Source of the DNA: Phyto melanocephala
Taxonomy: Eukaryota; Arthropoda; Insecta; Diptera; Rhinophoridae
Direction of reading: 5' to 3'
Length of the DNA: 64,000 bases
Assembly (NCBI GenBank): GCA_941918925.1
Contig: OW799235.1
Location: forward strand, 108,331,947 to 108,395,946
A program made the translations under genes and the position numbers. How positions within the stretch are numbered: the stretch's first letter is position 1; the number at the start of each line of letters is the position of its first letter. Of the stretch, positions 21,501-31,189 are shown one piece after another. The notes beneath the pieces were generated by a model that worked only from the letters and a program-made list of their open reading frames with translations, was not told the origin of the DNA and made no database searches.

Positions 21501-24500
21501 GACGGGGAACAAAATCAAAATCATTTCAAAAAAGCCCATATACCTTTCCGCCATCCCAGCCAAGGTGGAGCTATTTGTCAGCTACCCGAAAAATTAGGTG
21601 CTGCAAGCCAAGAAGAGGAAAAACGACATATACCAGTACCTATGCCACGCAAATCCTTAACACCAGAACCGCTCAAAAATACCGATACTCATAAAATGGA
21701 GGAGGCTTTGAACAAAATTGCTCAGGATGCCCAAGAAAGCAGCATAAAATTGACACAAGAATTACAAGAGTTAAGAAAAGAAGCTTTGATTACAGCATCT
21801 AAACCTAAGAAACCCAATACTGAAGAAGAAAAATTAGTTAAGGAGTTACAAGAAATAGAAAAAGTATCACAGGCCGCCAAAAAATGTGGCGAAATGCTAC
21901 TAGATACTCTACCAGATAACGCGTCTTCCGAAGGTGATGATATCGCCCAGCCGCGCAAATTGCACAAAGAAGAAAAACTAATAAGGGCTATCGATCAGGT
22001 ATCAGAGGCCGCCAACAAGGTGTGCGAGAAAATACTCAAAGATATAGTAACAACCGAGCCACCAGTTGTAGTGCAAGAAGCCATTAGAGTTACCCAAGAA
22101 CCAAACGAAAATATTACACCTAAAGAAGAAAATCTAGTTATGCCCACTTTGATAAAGAAACTAGATCCGATAAATTCTACAAACATTGAAGCTATTGCCA
22201 GAAGATGTATGCGCCAACTGAGCGATTTGGTGGACAATCATGACTATGATAATTTGAATCAGACGGACATAGCAGTAGCGACATCGTGTAATACGCAACA
22301 GGTTACAAAAGACGAAACTACAAATGATTTGACCACTTCTAATCTTACAGAAACACAAAAACCATCCAACCTGAAATCTAAACAACAACAAATAGAGGAT
22401 ATCGATCAAATAATAAAGGAATGTGAAGATCAGATGAAACAAAATCAAAATTACCCAATGAAAGGTGTACCGGTAGTGGTAACACAACAGCAAGTTAACA
22501 AGGCTCCCGGATCGAGTACTACGGTCTCGTCGTTTTCCTCATCCAGTGATTGTTTGGCCAAGTCGTCCAGCCCCTCAGGCAGTAGACGTTTCTCCTCGAG
22601 TATAACTTCTTTTAATCCTTATTCGTCCAGTGATTATATTAAATCACCCAGTAGTGAATTTCATGCACCCAGCACTGATCCCATTAAAACCTTTAGCACT
22701 ACATCTTACGATGTACAATCGACAACCAGTGCTACACCGAATCTAACTACCAACAGTGCGTTCAGCTGTTCACCCTCACCGCCACCACTCAATCTAACAC
22801 CTATTAGCAATTGCAGTGCCACAATAGGTCCCAACACCCAGCGTGGACATTCTTCATCGCCCTCGCAATACAATTCATCCGAAGAATTGGCCATGATTTT
22901 TGGCATTGAAGAAAATTCAAAAGCGAAAAAACTACAAAATAATACAGGTAAAGATGTTGTGACACCAACTAACGCTACTACTACAACGCCAAAGTTATTG
23001 CTCGAGCAAAAAAATCTTAAAACTAACGCTGCATCCCTCCCAGAATGTACTGATAATTCCGATAATTATGTATACTGTGCTAAAACTAATGATTGTTTAT
23101 TGTTGTTATTAAACCCCACCTCATGCTCTCATATTGCTACTAATAATAATGCTAGCTCTATTCCTAATTCATCTGAATCATTACCGTTAGCATCTAGGCT
23201 AGAAACTATACCAGAATTTTGTGTAGACGCAAGTGAAACTGAACAAAAAGTTGTGGAAGCAAAAGAAGAAAGTGTCAAACTATCGGCTAATTTTAATAAA
23301 ATCTATGCTAGTAAATTAAGTATTTACGTGGATAAGATGAGGGAAGAGCAGGAGCGTTCGCCACAACCTCTAACACAATTTGATTCGTTGAGTTCATTAG
23401 AAGAGACTTCCTCTAATCCCGATTCAGGCAATGTTAGTTTAGCTGATTTTCCTTTAGGGCAACAACAAAATCTTAATGTTAGTTTGCAATTGAAATCGAA
23501 TTACAATACACGTTTTGAGGTTAGAAATTGTTTCAAGACTGAGATAACTATAGATACAAAGAAAGAGCTTGAAGAGGACTTACAACAACAGGAAATGGGA
23601 GAATTTCCCAGACTACCCACCGCCGAGGAATTGGAGGAAAGTTTAAAAGAACGCTCGTCATTAGAGAACAATTTTAAGGAAACCGAAGAATTTTTAGAAG
23701 AACAATTTGTACTAAAAGAGAAATTAGCTTTGGCCAAAGAAGATCATGAGCTTATGGGGGAGAGAATTATTTGGGCTAGAGATGAGATAATGGCTGAGGT
23801 AAAGGCCTTAGAAGAGAAAGCTTTAAAAGAAAAAGAGAATAACAATAATTTTAGTGAAATAGGGCAAGAGCAAAATAATGTCGAAGAGGAAGAATCTTTA
23901 AATGAAAATTATAATTCCTTAAAACTAGATATCGTTGATTCCCTTAGTTTAGGGGAGAAAGAAGTTAAGAAACCTGAAGAAGAATATTTAAACGAAAGTT
24001 ACAGCTCCTTAGAATTAGATAATGATGATTCATTTAGTATGGACGACAAAGAAGTTAAGACACCATTACGTAAGCGCAGCATTGTTATAGAAACTCCTCA
24101 TTTAGAAATGAACATAATGGAAGAGAAAATAAACTACGAACTTAGTGTGGAGAGAGAAGAATGTGAAGTGGAGGCCTTAACATTGCAAGAACTGGCTCAA
24201 AATTGCCAAAATCTAAATGAAGACTTACCAGAGCGTAACGAGAATTCGCAAGAAACTTTTGAAAACGCAGTCTTAGAAAATACTACATTCAGTCAGCAAG
24301 AAACTCACACCGCAACTGAAACCGATTTAAGTTTACGTATTTGGCAACCACGAACTAATGAAGATTTGCCCTCTACCAGCTCAAAAGCCTCGGCAAATAT
24401 GACGATGAATGTTTTGGGTGAGCAACGTCAAGCGGTGAATAGTTTAACACTTTTGGAGCATTTTGTTGTCGCTTGTACATTGGGCGTCATCAATACGGAT

Positions 24501-24566
24501 GATCTAGTTACACTGTGTCTTATAATTATAGGCATAATAATTGTTATAGCTATAGCCTTATTTTAA
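18540..24566 (+). CDS. Giant terminal coding exon: unrecognised tail-anchored, disordered protein
   Basis: An open frame of 2008 codons plus TAA at 24564. It enters directly behind a TTTTTTTTTTCTTGCAG acceptor, so a start at the TTG/CAG triplets before 18540 would be an artefact; translation must come from upstream. Exon codons: basic block KKWSFGRLFRRKK at 80-92, then acidic ESESSSEED; poly-Gln near 393-400; PPPPPPR at 436-442; a probably structured NLEEAINELEAIYRSLGL segment near 770; two related helical repeats (1095-1127 and 1142-1171, both EEKL...VSxAA...C); Ser-rich 1310-1480; acidic coiled-coil-like stretch 1690-1770; two ~30-residue acidic repeats at 1783-1842; finally LVTLCLIIIGIIIVIAIALF at 1989-2008, a hydrophobic segment ending the protein, hence tail-anchored. 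No enzyme motif found. I infer a membrane- or cytoskeleton-linked scaffold, low certainty. I do not recognise an orthologue. Confidence 0.9.
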   Translation, partial: TVQSSWRPQLPLPKEVLVSNETTNRNQFQHMQPDGDDINKIQIIDSDMERFHLSNNNKKNSSLNGSQLSNASHNAGSTSKKWSFGRLFRRKKEIESESSSEEDRKAGFLPTSKFNRSSGNSTVALSSTPNKKAKQSKSANRGSKLMSGNFDHVIISPTMMDNKSQNLSSSSTHHVDNEFFLPVETVPAPEPYYQNNPQVEVPPQPQQRLHHSQQYLSHVPQTQQQLMSRSAHSLDRRSARAKQHSALKLANNNAAATTILGSSSEEEIISLDSTTFAKYRSDESIHSGGQTQANAQSRRSRAARNERYYKRLSRDGEVSNGQVPVMYAQQPTQRWKTQPVPLSIFQAPVQQIATSQQPQPQMRSSTSQSGQYSRLRNTNSLQHMAPYVQWGQIQQQQQQQPKNLQNSVNDTKRSISYDSHIHLQNANGRLQNKPMPPPPPPRDPLRRVNISGHLQDGSAGDLRPMSYAFDQTGVPVLPTTGLNGRCVSDDKIWAQQPHYQSIHSLNITPNQGSQLTAASTNRRFITRAERDAHPGKKSLPNGLDFHYVTDATPRSRKPIHLLDSFDMNEPPSNGILRTTKSGLPITPTKTNATEFWKRLEGSSQNVTTPIPAPRGRDIQRPTGVEVSMKPRSVSSSRVGEMRAYPMPMYSEVYKPRSRCSPVKNNMSATGGDEVDGVICCSLHIKPSQDSSNNYVEIRNRNSNKAQSMPNHYHRRSGEIHTSPNKYEEYVNERREQHHNPLFSVLQPPQRQQSGVAQIPQLSYIRKKPANLEEAINELEAIYRSLGLTEEPEVKQERIPTPNDFEKYALAHANEYDDEDSPAGEPDPIRDDVAYRNIKLANLQHKTADKQPPFGIPLGPIVPAAQTDYLHVTPKRKLITTYESKAPDVIKDDLAVRALRKDPVECNDRFQYPSGSLLKKNRATRTQSANIYALIQRDAAKPSGGDLNSFFELTKSIDRSGSMSDIHKHDSASDIPTTLKLLQSLREQDGEQNQNHFKKAHIPFRHPSQGGAICQLPEKLGAASQEEEKRHIPVPMPRKSLTPEPLKNTDTHKMEEALNKIAQDAQESSIKLTQELQELRKEALITASKPKKPNTEEEKLVKELQEIEKVSQAAKKCGEMLLDTLPDNASSEGDDIAQPRKLHKEEKLIRAIDQVSEAANKVCEKILKDIVTTEPPVVVQEAIRVTQEPNENITPKEENLVMPTLIKKLDPINSTNIEAIARRCMRQLSDLVDNHDYDNLNQTDIAVATSCNTQQVTKDETTNDLTTSNLTETQKPSNLKSKQQQIEDIDQIIKECEDQMKQNQNYPMKGVPVVVTQQQVNKAPGSSTTVSSFSSSSDCLAKSSSPSGSRRFSSSITSFNPYSSSDYIKSPSSEFHAPSTDPIKTFSTTSYDVQSTTSATPNLTTNSAFSCSPSPPPLNLTPISNCSATIGPNTQRGHSSSPSQYNSSEELAMIFGIEENSKAKKLQNNTGKDVVTPTNATTTTPKLLLEQKNLKTNAASLPECTDNSDNYVYCAKTNDCLLLLLNPTSCSHIATNNNASSIPNSSESLPLASRLETIPEFCVDASETEQKVVEAKEESVKLSANFNKIYASKLSIYVDKMREEQERSPQPLTQFDSLSSLEETSSNPDSGNVSLADFPLGQQQNLNVSLQLKSNYNTRFEVRNCFKTEITIDTKKELEEDLQQQEMGEFPRLPTAEELEESLKERSSLENNFKETEEFLEEQFVLKEKLALAKEDHELMGERIIWARDEIMAEVKALEEKALKEKENNNNFSEIGQEQNNVEEEESLNENYNSLKLDIVDSLSLGEKEVKKPEEEYLNESYSSLELDNDDSFSMDDKEVKTPLRKRSIVIETPHLEMNIMEEKINYELSVEREECEVEALTLQELAQNCQNLNEDLPERNENSQETFENAVLENTTFSQQETHTATETDLSLRIWQPRTNEDLPSTSSKASANMTMNVLGEQRQAVNSLTLLEHFVVACTLGVINTDDLVTLCLIIIGIIIVIAIALF

Positions 24567-24620
24567 AAATGAGTACTTAAACTCGTACAATAAAAGTTGT
24601 TAAATGTTGTTATAAATTTG
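24567..24620 (+). promoter_or_regulatory. Poly(A) signal just after the stop codon
   Basis: AATAAA at 24589-24594 lies only 23 bases past the stop, followed by a GTTGTTAAATGTTGTT G/T-rich stretch as expected downstream. A second AATAAA is at 24687-24692, also followed by a T-run. Either could end the large gene's mRNA; the first would give an unusually short 3' UTR. Confidence 0.5.
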
Positions 24621-25593
24621 TTTTTCGAAAAGAAAAATTCGAAAAAAAAATCACAAACTCAAGTGCACTTATTTTTGTTTTTCCTTAATAAAAAGAAAAA
24701 CTGGCCGGACTTTTTTTTTTTTTTTAATTTTGTTAGAATTTTTATGTAGTGTTTTTTTTTATATATAATTTTTAATTTAGTTTTTAATATCATTTATTTT
24801 AATATCATATGCATACACATACATATACTATTTTTTTAAGTGCAAATAATTTCTTTCTTAAAAGATTAAAGTCTTAGTACTTAAAATTATCTTAATGTCA
24901 ATGAATTTATGTTTTTTTAACCAAAAGTTTGTACATATTTTTTTTTATATTAATAATGGTTTTATAATTTTTTTTATTAGACTGCAACTTGTGCCAATGA
25001 TTTTATTATTCAATTTTAAGCATAAAAATATATATTTTTTTATATTCTTTCATATAATTTTAATTATTTTTTTAAGATTTTTTTATCTAACAAATATTTG
25101 ATATATAAAATATTTTTCTTTCCATTTAATTTCAGCTAAATTTGTAGTTTAAGAAGCATTTAACTTTAGATAAATTTATTTATAATAAATTTTTTCTATT
25201 ACGAAATTTATTTTGAGATCGAACAAAGACAGTGTTTTGGTAATTTTTTTTATTTTTAGAAATTAAAGAGAACATAAAGCATTTGTGTTTATTTTTGTTT
25301 ACGAAAATTACTTGTCCAATAAGAGATATTTCTTTTAACATTTAAGTATTTTATTAAACAAATATTATGTTTTTTTTTTTTAATTTTAAGTTTAATTACG
25401 TAACAATTTTATTTCAAACATTACTTCTTATGTTTATTATTTAAAATAACATTTACAAAAAAAAAAAAAAAAAAAACAAGAGAAATATTCAAATAAAATA
25501 TTTGCAAAAGTAATTAAATTTGTTTTTAATAATTTTCTAATTTAAAATAGTTAGTGACTTGAAAAATATTCCAAATTGGCAGTTTTTTGCACT
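24621..25593. other. Very AT-rich 3' flank
   Basis: Possibly a longer 3' UTR of the large gene (second poly(A) signal at 24687), then T- and A-runs including a poly-A of about 20 at 25457. Short frames are composed of Phe/Ile/Leu from poly-T and are not genes. Confidence 0.5.
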
Positions 25594-26079
25594 TTTTATA
25601 CCCTTCACCTGTGGTGCACATTTGTCATTCCGTTTGTAATTTTTACAATTTTCATTTTTGATCCCATAAAGTATATATTTTCTGAAGCTTATAAAAAGAG
25701 GAGTCCGTGTGTTAGTTGAAATCAACTTTTAGAAGCAACTATATGTTCCTCAGATCTGTGTATGGTATCAATCTTTTTTAAATATCCGGGAATGAATCGC
25801 TATTGAAATTCAGCACAATCCTTTATAGATGTTCGTGAAAATTTTTCGATAGAGCGGGCTCTAATCGGTAAAGTTATAGGCAAAAAAAAAAAATTTTTTT
25901 TAAATATATATCTATTCCAAAAATTTACAAACTAAAATCAGCTTCTAGACAACCGAGAGAGTAAATATTGGTATCATCTGAAAGGACTTGACTAGCGCAA
26001 TATAAGCACCATAAACAAATAATTTCATGTTGGCCGCCACTACAAAATGGCGGACAAAAAATTTATATATGGGTCAAAT

Positions 26080-27167
26080 CTGTAGTGCGATTCACTAACT
26101 TATTTTAACAATAATCGTATCGTTAAAAACAGTTAACAACAATTTTATCGATTTCGGTATTCAGTAACATATTTTAAAGACAGTTCTTATTGTTATCTGA
26201 ACGACAATAATTTTTTGGTTGTTTATTTTATCGACAAAAAGTTGAACTTTATACCCGACTCAAAAACCACTTGTTTATGCTCGGCGCACAATTGGGACGA
26301 ACGACGAATTTCGCCCAACAAGACGAACTCTTCGGTAAAAATTCGTTGTGCACATTCGTCGTGTGAAGCGCAACCACGACAAAAAAGTAACATCTTTTAT
26401 AGTTGATAAAATTGTTAAGTGTTTGTGCAAAGAAAAAACAAAAATAATCTAAGAATTTAATTTTTGGTGACACTCAACAAAACAATAAATATATTTCTGT
26501 AATAATAAAAAATTGTTTGCGTATAAGCAAACGTTTGCAACGAATGTCGTGGGTACGTGCACTAAACAATAATAAAAATCTTGTTTGTGTATAACAGCTA
26601 ATAGTGTGACTATATGAAAAAAGAAACATTTTGTACTTAACTTTTTTATACTTATTTTAAATGTTTTAAAATAAAAAATAAAACAATTATTAAAGTAAAA
26701 ACTAACTTTATTTTCTTAAAAAGTTGAGAAGTAAACCCAAATTTAATAAAAAATGGTCACCTTATATCAATTTGTTCGTTGTTCGCCGGCGTAAGAAATA
26801 GAAATAAATCTAATGCAGAGTTCGCCGCGTATAGCGAACTTCGACTGACGCCACAATTATATGCATTCTCATATACACAAATGTGTTTTATTTTTGATGA
26901 CGAATATTCGCGACGAAAAATTCGTCGTTCGTCCCAATTGTGCGCCTCGCATTAAGTGTCTGCTATAGCGCGACTACTTGTATGAGGGATGTTAGTGGTG
27001 AATTGTTTTAGACACTTTTTATGACAAAGATGCCACTTTAATGTTACAGTTGTCGAGCATCGTTAAATAGTATTTACTGAATTGCAAAATCGATAGTGCA
27101 AACAATAACAAGTGTCGACAAATTTAACGATTGTCGGATCGTTAAAAGTCAGTGAATCGCACCACTG
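26080..27167. mobile_element. Inverted-repeat element ending GTGCGATTCACT, carrying a second MITE
   Basis: Left end CTGTAGTGCGATTCACTAAC and right end whose complement reads CAGTGGTGCGATTCACTGAC. Further in, both arms share TTTTAACGAT- and ATCGATTT-type sequence. Without the inner MITE it is about 420 bp. The ends resemble hAT termini (CAGTG...) but I could not find a clear 8 bp duplication, so the class is open. Confidence 0.65.
26284..26945. mobile_element. MITE with perfect 28 bp TIRs and CTCG flanks
   Basis: Terminal inverted repeats start GCGCACAATTGGGACGAACG and match perfectly for 28 bp. The direct repeat CTCG flanks the element (26280-26283, 26946-26949). The 662 bp interior is AT-rich with additional CGAA/TTCG-rich arms and no coding capacity. 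It is the innermost layer of the 25.6-27.4 kb nest. The superfamily is not clear from a 4 bp duplication. Confidence 0.75.
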
Positions 27168-27409
27168 GTATTTTAAAATGTAACTTCTAGAACCCCTTCA
27201 ATATTAGTATCAAATGAAAGGGCTTGACTAGTAGAATACAGATAACTACGTAAAAATTCAAAATCGAAGATTGCGCCGGAAATAATTAAGAAAAATGGCG
27301 TATAAAATGAAATATAGACTAACCCACGATGTGGGATTATACCTATGTACATGATGGTGAAGGGTATTATCAAATTCGGCACGGCCGAATATAGCACTCT
27401 TACTTGTTA

Positions 27410-28267
27410 TTTTTGAGTTTTGATAAGCTAAAACTTTCAATATTCCTATCTTTTTCGGTTATATTTAACATTTTTGTTTATTTTCGACATTAGTGTAGTA
27501 GTGCTTTTCAAGTTGACGATTATTCGTTTACTGAAGAGTCGTTCATAAAATTTCGTATTACGCAACCAAAACCAAAGCCTGTTACCTAATATGTATAAGG
27601 CATAAATATTGTAATACGCCCCAAAGTGAAAAACGCCAAATGGCTCCATCAAACTTCAGAGATTGCTACGAACAATTAAGGTGAAAAAAATACCACAAAA
27701 TTAAAATGTTGTCTTTAGGACTATTTTTATTTGATAACAGCTTTAATATTTTTTATAAAATCCATAGGACCCAGTAAATTAGTTTATCCAGAAAACCTAA
27801 ACCTAGCGAAGGCGGCGTTAAAAACCTTGCAGCCGGCCGAAACGTAGCGTAGCTGACGGATCGAATCTGTTGTGCGCCCATCCTAAGGCCATTTGTTTAC
27901 AATACATTTCTTAACAATTTTCTATGGGGAATTACAAATTTTTTTTTACCAAATTTTGTATAAGATTAATAAGTTATCAGAGCTGAATAAGAAATTTTTT
28001 ATTTTTTTTAAACCTTTAGTTGAAACCTATTTTGTTTGGTATAATTTCATTACATATTTTGGGCAATATTTCATAACGAGAAGTCATGCAACAATTTGGG
28101 CCACATTTTATTCCAATATTAAGGCAATTTTTCATTACTATTGTGGTAATATTTAATTTAAAAATTGAAAAATAATGAATGAATGTTTTAACTTGGGGTC
28201 CATTTTACGCAGCACCACAAGTTAATATAAATTTAATAATGTAATGTGTTTTAAACATATATATGTA
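27410..28267. other. Intergenic stretch, no features recognised
   Basis: AT-rich. A GC-richer island around 27795-27890 (AAGGCGGCGTTAAAAACCTT) stands out but encodes nothing I can identify. Confidence 0.4.
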
Positions 28268-29338
28268 CAGGGTGAGCCCAAAGACACCATGGGCTTTACG
28301 ATTAAATAGCTTGCATATAGTTTCAGATTATATAAATAACACCTAGAGAATAAATAATGGAGAGATTCACAACTGAACAAATAAACGGAATAGAAGAATT
28401 TTATTATTTGAATAAGCGATTAATTATTTTAATACAGACAGCATATTGTCGATATTTTAATTTCGCCTTTTAAAGCAATGATTCGTTGGTAAGTTCATGG
28501 TCATCAAATGACACATGATATTAAAAGTGTTAACGAAATGACAGAAACATCTACCAGTAGGCGTTCTGCTCAGCTAGGAGTGACTTGTTAAAAAAATATT
28601 TACTATTATAACCATACAATATGCAATTGGTGCAAGAATTAAAACCCCTAATCATCGGCAATGTCTAAATTTTGCAGTTAATTTTCAACAGTTGTTGAAA
28701 TCTGATTATGATTAATGGAGCTCATTTTCATTTTAATGGCTTCGTTAAAAAGCAGAACTGTAGGTTCTGGTATTTTGAATACAAAAGCCATTCATCAACG
28801 TCAAGTGTATTTAATTAGGTATACTGTATGGCGTGGCATTGCATCTGAAAATAGCATTGGGTCTTATTTCTTCGAAATGAAGATGGAAGTGCTGTAACCG
28901 TAAATGTAGAGCGGTATCGGTTTATGATAAAATTTATTTTAACCACCAATGCCCAAACTGTCCAGGACGCAAGTTAAATTTTTGGAGAGCGAATAATTTT
29001 CAGAAATTAGGAAACTAATCGCCTAGCGCGCTTGCCAGATTTGTTAGCACCCTACTACTTATTTTTTTGTGTTATTTGAAGGAGGAAGTATATGTGAACA
29101 AACCCGAGACAATCCTTGAACTCAAGCCTAACATTGTTGCAGAATTCCAACGCTGCAGCAAACGTAGAAAGATGTTATGAAAAATGATCTAAAATAAGCC
29201 TATCATTTCGAATATGATAACTTGAGTAAAAAATTTCTGTTTTGTATATTTTATAATCTGAAAAAAATAAAAATTAAAAATATATAAACAAAAAGTTATT
29301 AAATTGTTAAATCCAATAGAGACTTTTGGCCCACCCTG
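28268..29338 (+). mobile_element. Mariner/IS630-type transposon, degenerate but with both ends
   Basis: A 1071 bp element with imperfect inverted repeats (CAGGGTGAGCCCAAAGAC and, on the other end, CAGGGTGGGCCAAAAGTC), flanked by TA on both sides (28266-28267, 29339-29340). The interior is a decayed transposase reading in the + direction. The length is near that of a full element of about 1.2-1.3 kb, so it suffered modest deletions. Confidence 0.85.
28357..29180 (+). pseudogene. IS630/mariner-type transposase pseudogene
   Basis: Begins MERFTTEQINGIEEFYYL, the usual start of this transposase type. It continues in shifting frames with TETSTSRRSAQLGV (helix-turn-helix region), MQLVQELKP, a segment INGAHFHFNGFVKKQNCRFW around 28711-28765 (normally containing the first catalytic Asp in 'SDEAHF'; here changed), and near the end DYFLWGYLKEE-like and VNKPETILELKPNIVAEFQR sequence. 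Several stops and frameshifts make it inactive. Confidence 0.8.
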
Positions 29339-29669
29339 TATTAGGAATATCGGGCGGTTTTTATTCTACTGATTTTTTTAGTTTTGCAGAATTCGGTTAT
29401 TTTTAAATGTCCATTTTTCGAATATCGAATAAACAGACTATTTTGATATTATAGACCGGTGATTTTAAAAATGTATAATTTGACTGTGAATAATTTTTAT
29501 TTTGGCTCTTATATATTTATTTTATTATTTTAATTACCTTAAACATTTTCTAAATTAAATTGAATTCTAATCATTTAAGAATCTTAAAAAGCTATTCCGA
29601 TATTAGCCGAGTGAAATGCATATCCGAAATTAGCTACGATTTCATCATCAGCACTCCTTATAAGTATTT

Positions 29670-30253
29670 TTTATACCCTTCAGCTGTGGTGCACAAGGGT
29701 ATATATAGCTTTGTCATTCCGTTTGTAATTTCTACAATTTTCATTTCCGACCCCATAAAGTATATATTTTCTGAAAGCTTATGAATAGAGGAGTCGATTA
29801 AGCCCTGACCGTCTGTCCGTGTGTTGGTTGAAATCTACTTTTAGAAGCAACTATATGTTCCTCAGATCTCTATATGGTATCAATCTCTTGGAAATATCCA
29901 GGAATGAATCGCTATTGAAATTCAGCACAATCGCCCCATAATTTTTTGAGATATTAGCAAAAAACCACGACCACCTTGTTTTTGTTCACAATTACAACAA
30001 CAACCTACATACATACTGGTTAAAGTAAACGTGGCATCAAATTCCAGCTGAGCCAAAAAAAAAATTTTTTTTTTATATATTATAATTATTTTTTTTATTA
30101 TTATTATTTTTTTTTTTTTTTGTATGTTTTTTACATGTATGTACGTATTTTATATGAGATGAATGGTGATACAAACAATTGTTATTGCATGACTACACGT
30201 TGTAAAGGGTATGAAAGATTCGGCACGGCCGAACATAGCACTGTTACTTGTTT
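29670..30253 (+). mobile_element. DINE/Helentron-like element, compact complete copy
   Basis: The cleanest uninterrupted copy: starts TATACCCTTCAGCTGTGG, has all conserved blocks (TTCCGACCCCATAAAGTATA, CTGTCCGTGTGTTGG, TCGCCCCATAA), an A/T microsatellite at about 30055-30120, GTTGTAAAGGGTATGAAAG and then the hairpin ATTCGGC-ACG-GCCGAAC with GCACTGTTACTTGTTT. At 584 bp it serves as a reference for the empty insertion sites of the interrupted copies. Confidence 0.8.
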
Positions 30254-31189
30254 AATAATAATACTGAGCTTAACATATGGCAATCATAAACGTTTTATAA
30301 AGAGTATTATAACAAATACAATAAAAGTCCTTGAAAAGACTAAAAACATTTAAAATTATTATAAAAAAATGTTGATTAAAAAGGGTAAAAAGTTTTTTGC
30401 TGGATAGTATGCTAAATATTAAACAAAAATATTTTTCTCGCCTTTTTTTAAATTACGCAATAATTCTATGTCTTAACTACTTACTTTGTTGGTTCCTTAC
30501 CTTTAAAAATATGCCTGTTCTGTATTCCGAGTGATGTGAAATTATTCAGAATTTATATTGTGTTGCACAGCTGCTATTATTTTTTTTTTTTTTGTAAAAT
30601 ATTAAGAAAGTTGTTAAATAAAAAATAAATTTTGATTGAAGTTAAATTAAACATTTTGTAAATTATTTTATTAAAAATAAATAAAAAGTCTGCTAAACTT
30701 GTTTTTGGAAATTTTGAGAAATTTTGAGAAATTTTGACCAGATTAAGACAAAATTTCCTACTATTTAATAAAGTTATATACAAATCATCTCATAATTAGA
30801 TTATTGTTTCGTTTCCTTTTCATTTCTCTTTTACTCTTAGTTTGTCATGTTCATGTATATAAGTATGTAGCTTTATTTGTTTAAAACTATTTTCTTTTTA
30901 TCCTTAAAAAAGTGTTTATTAAAAAAATAAATCTTATTTAAAAATCATAAAAAATATTGTGTTTTAATTCCCAAAAAGAATCCCGTTTATAATCTAACAA
31001 ATGGCTTTTTAACGCAAAAAATAAAAATGTTCCAATTGATTGCCCGCTGCTTAAAATAATAATATTCCGTATGTATAGTTAGATATATATTTATTTTTAA
31101 AAAAATCCCTTTAAATTTTAATTCTAATAGATAAGTACAAAACAGCAATAAGATCTAACGGCCTTATTTAAAATTTCGGAGGCTTATTA
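30254..31189. other. AT-rich intergenic stretch
   Basis: Poly-T at 30579, a small tandem GAAATTTTGA repeat near 30710-30735; no gene, no TIR element recognised. Confidence 0.5.

Larger units (their letters stand above)
25594..27409 (+). mobile_element. DINE/Helentron-like element with two nested insertions
   Basis: Starts TATACCCTTCACCTGTGGTG, carries the conserved CATTCCGTTTGTAATTTTTA and CGTGTGTTAGTTG blocks, then internal units around 25960-26070 and 27175-27300 (ATCAAATGAAAGGGCTTGAC), and ends with GGTGAAGGGTATTA, the perfect hairpin ATTCGGC-ACG-GCCGAAT (27374-27390) and CTCTTACTTGTT. Its middle is occupied by the inverted-repeat element 26080-27167. The internal unit is repeated, as in DINE-type elements with tandem cores. 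Confidence 0.8.

Noticed and set aside
18730..23737. Overlapping and antisense open frames inside the giant exon (for example 22161-22493 minus, 20898-21149 minus, 18730-18975 plus)
   Set aside because: They shadow a long, well-composed coding exon; their composition follows from the sense codons and none shows a motif.
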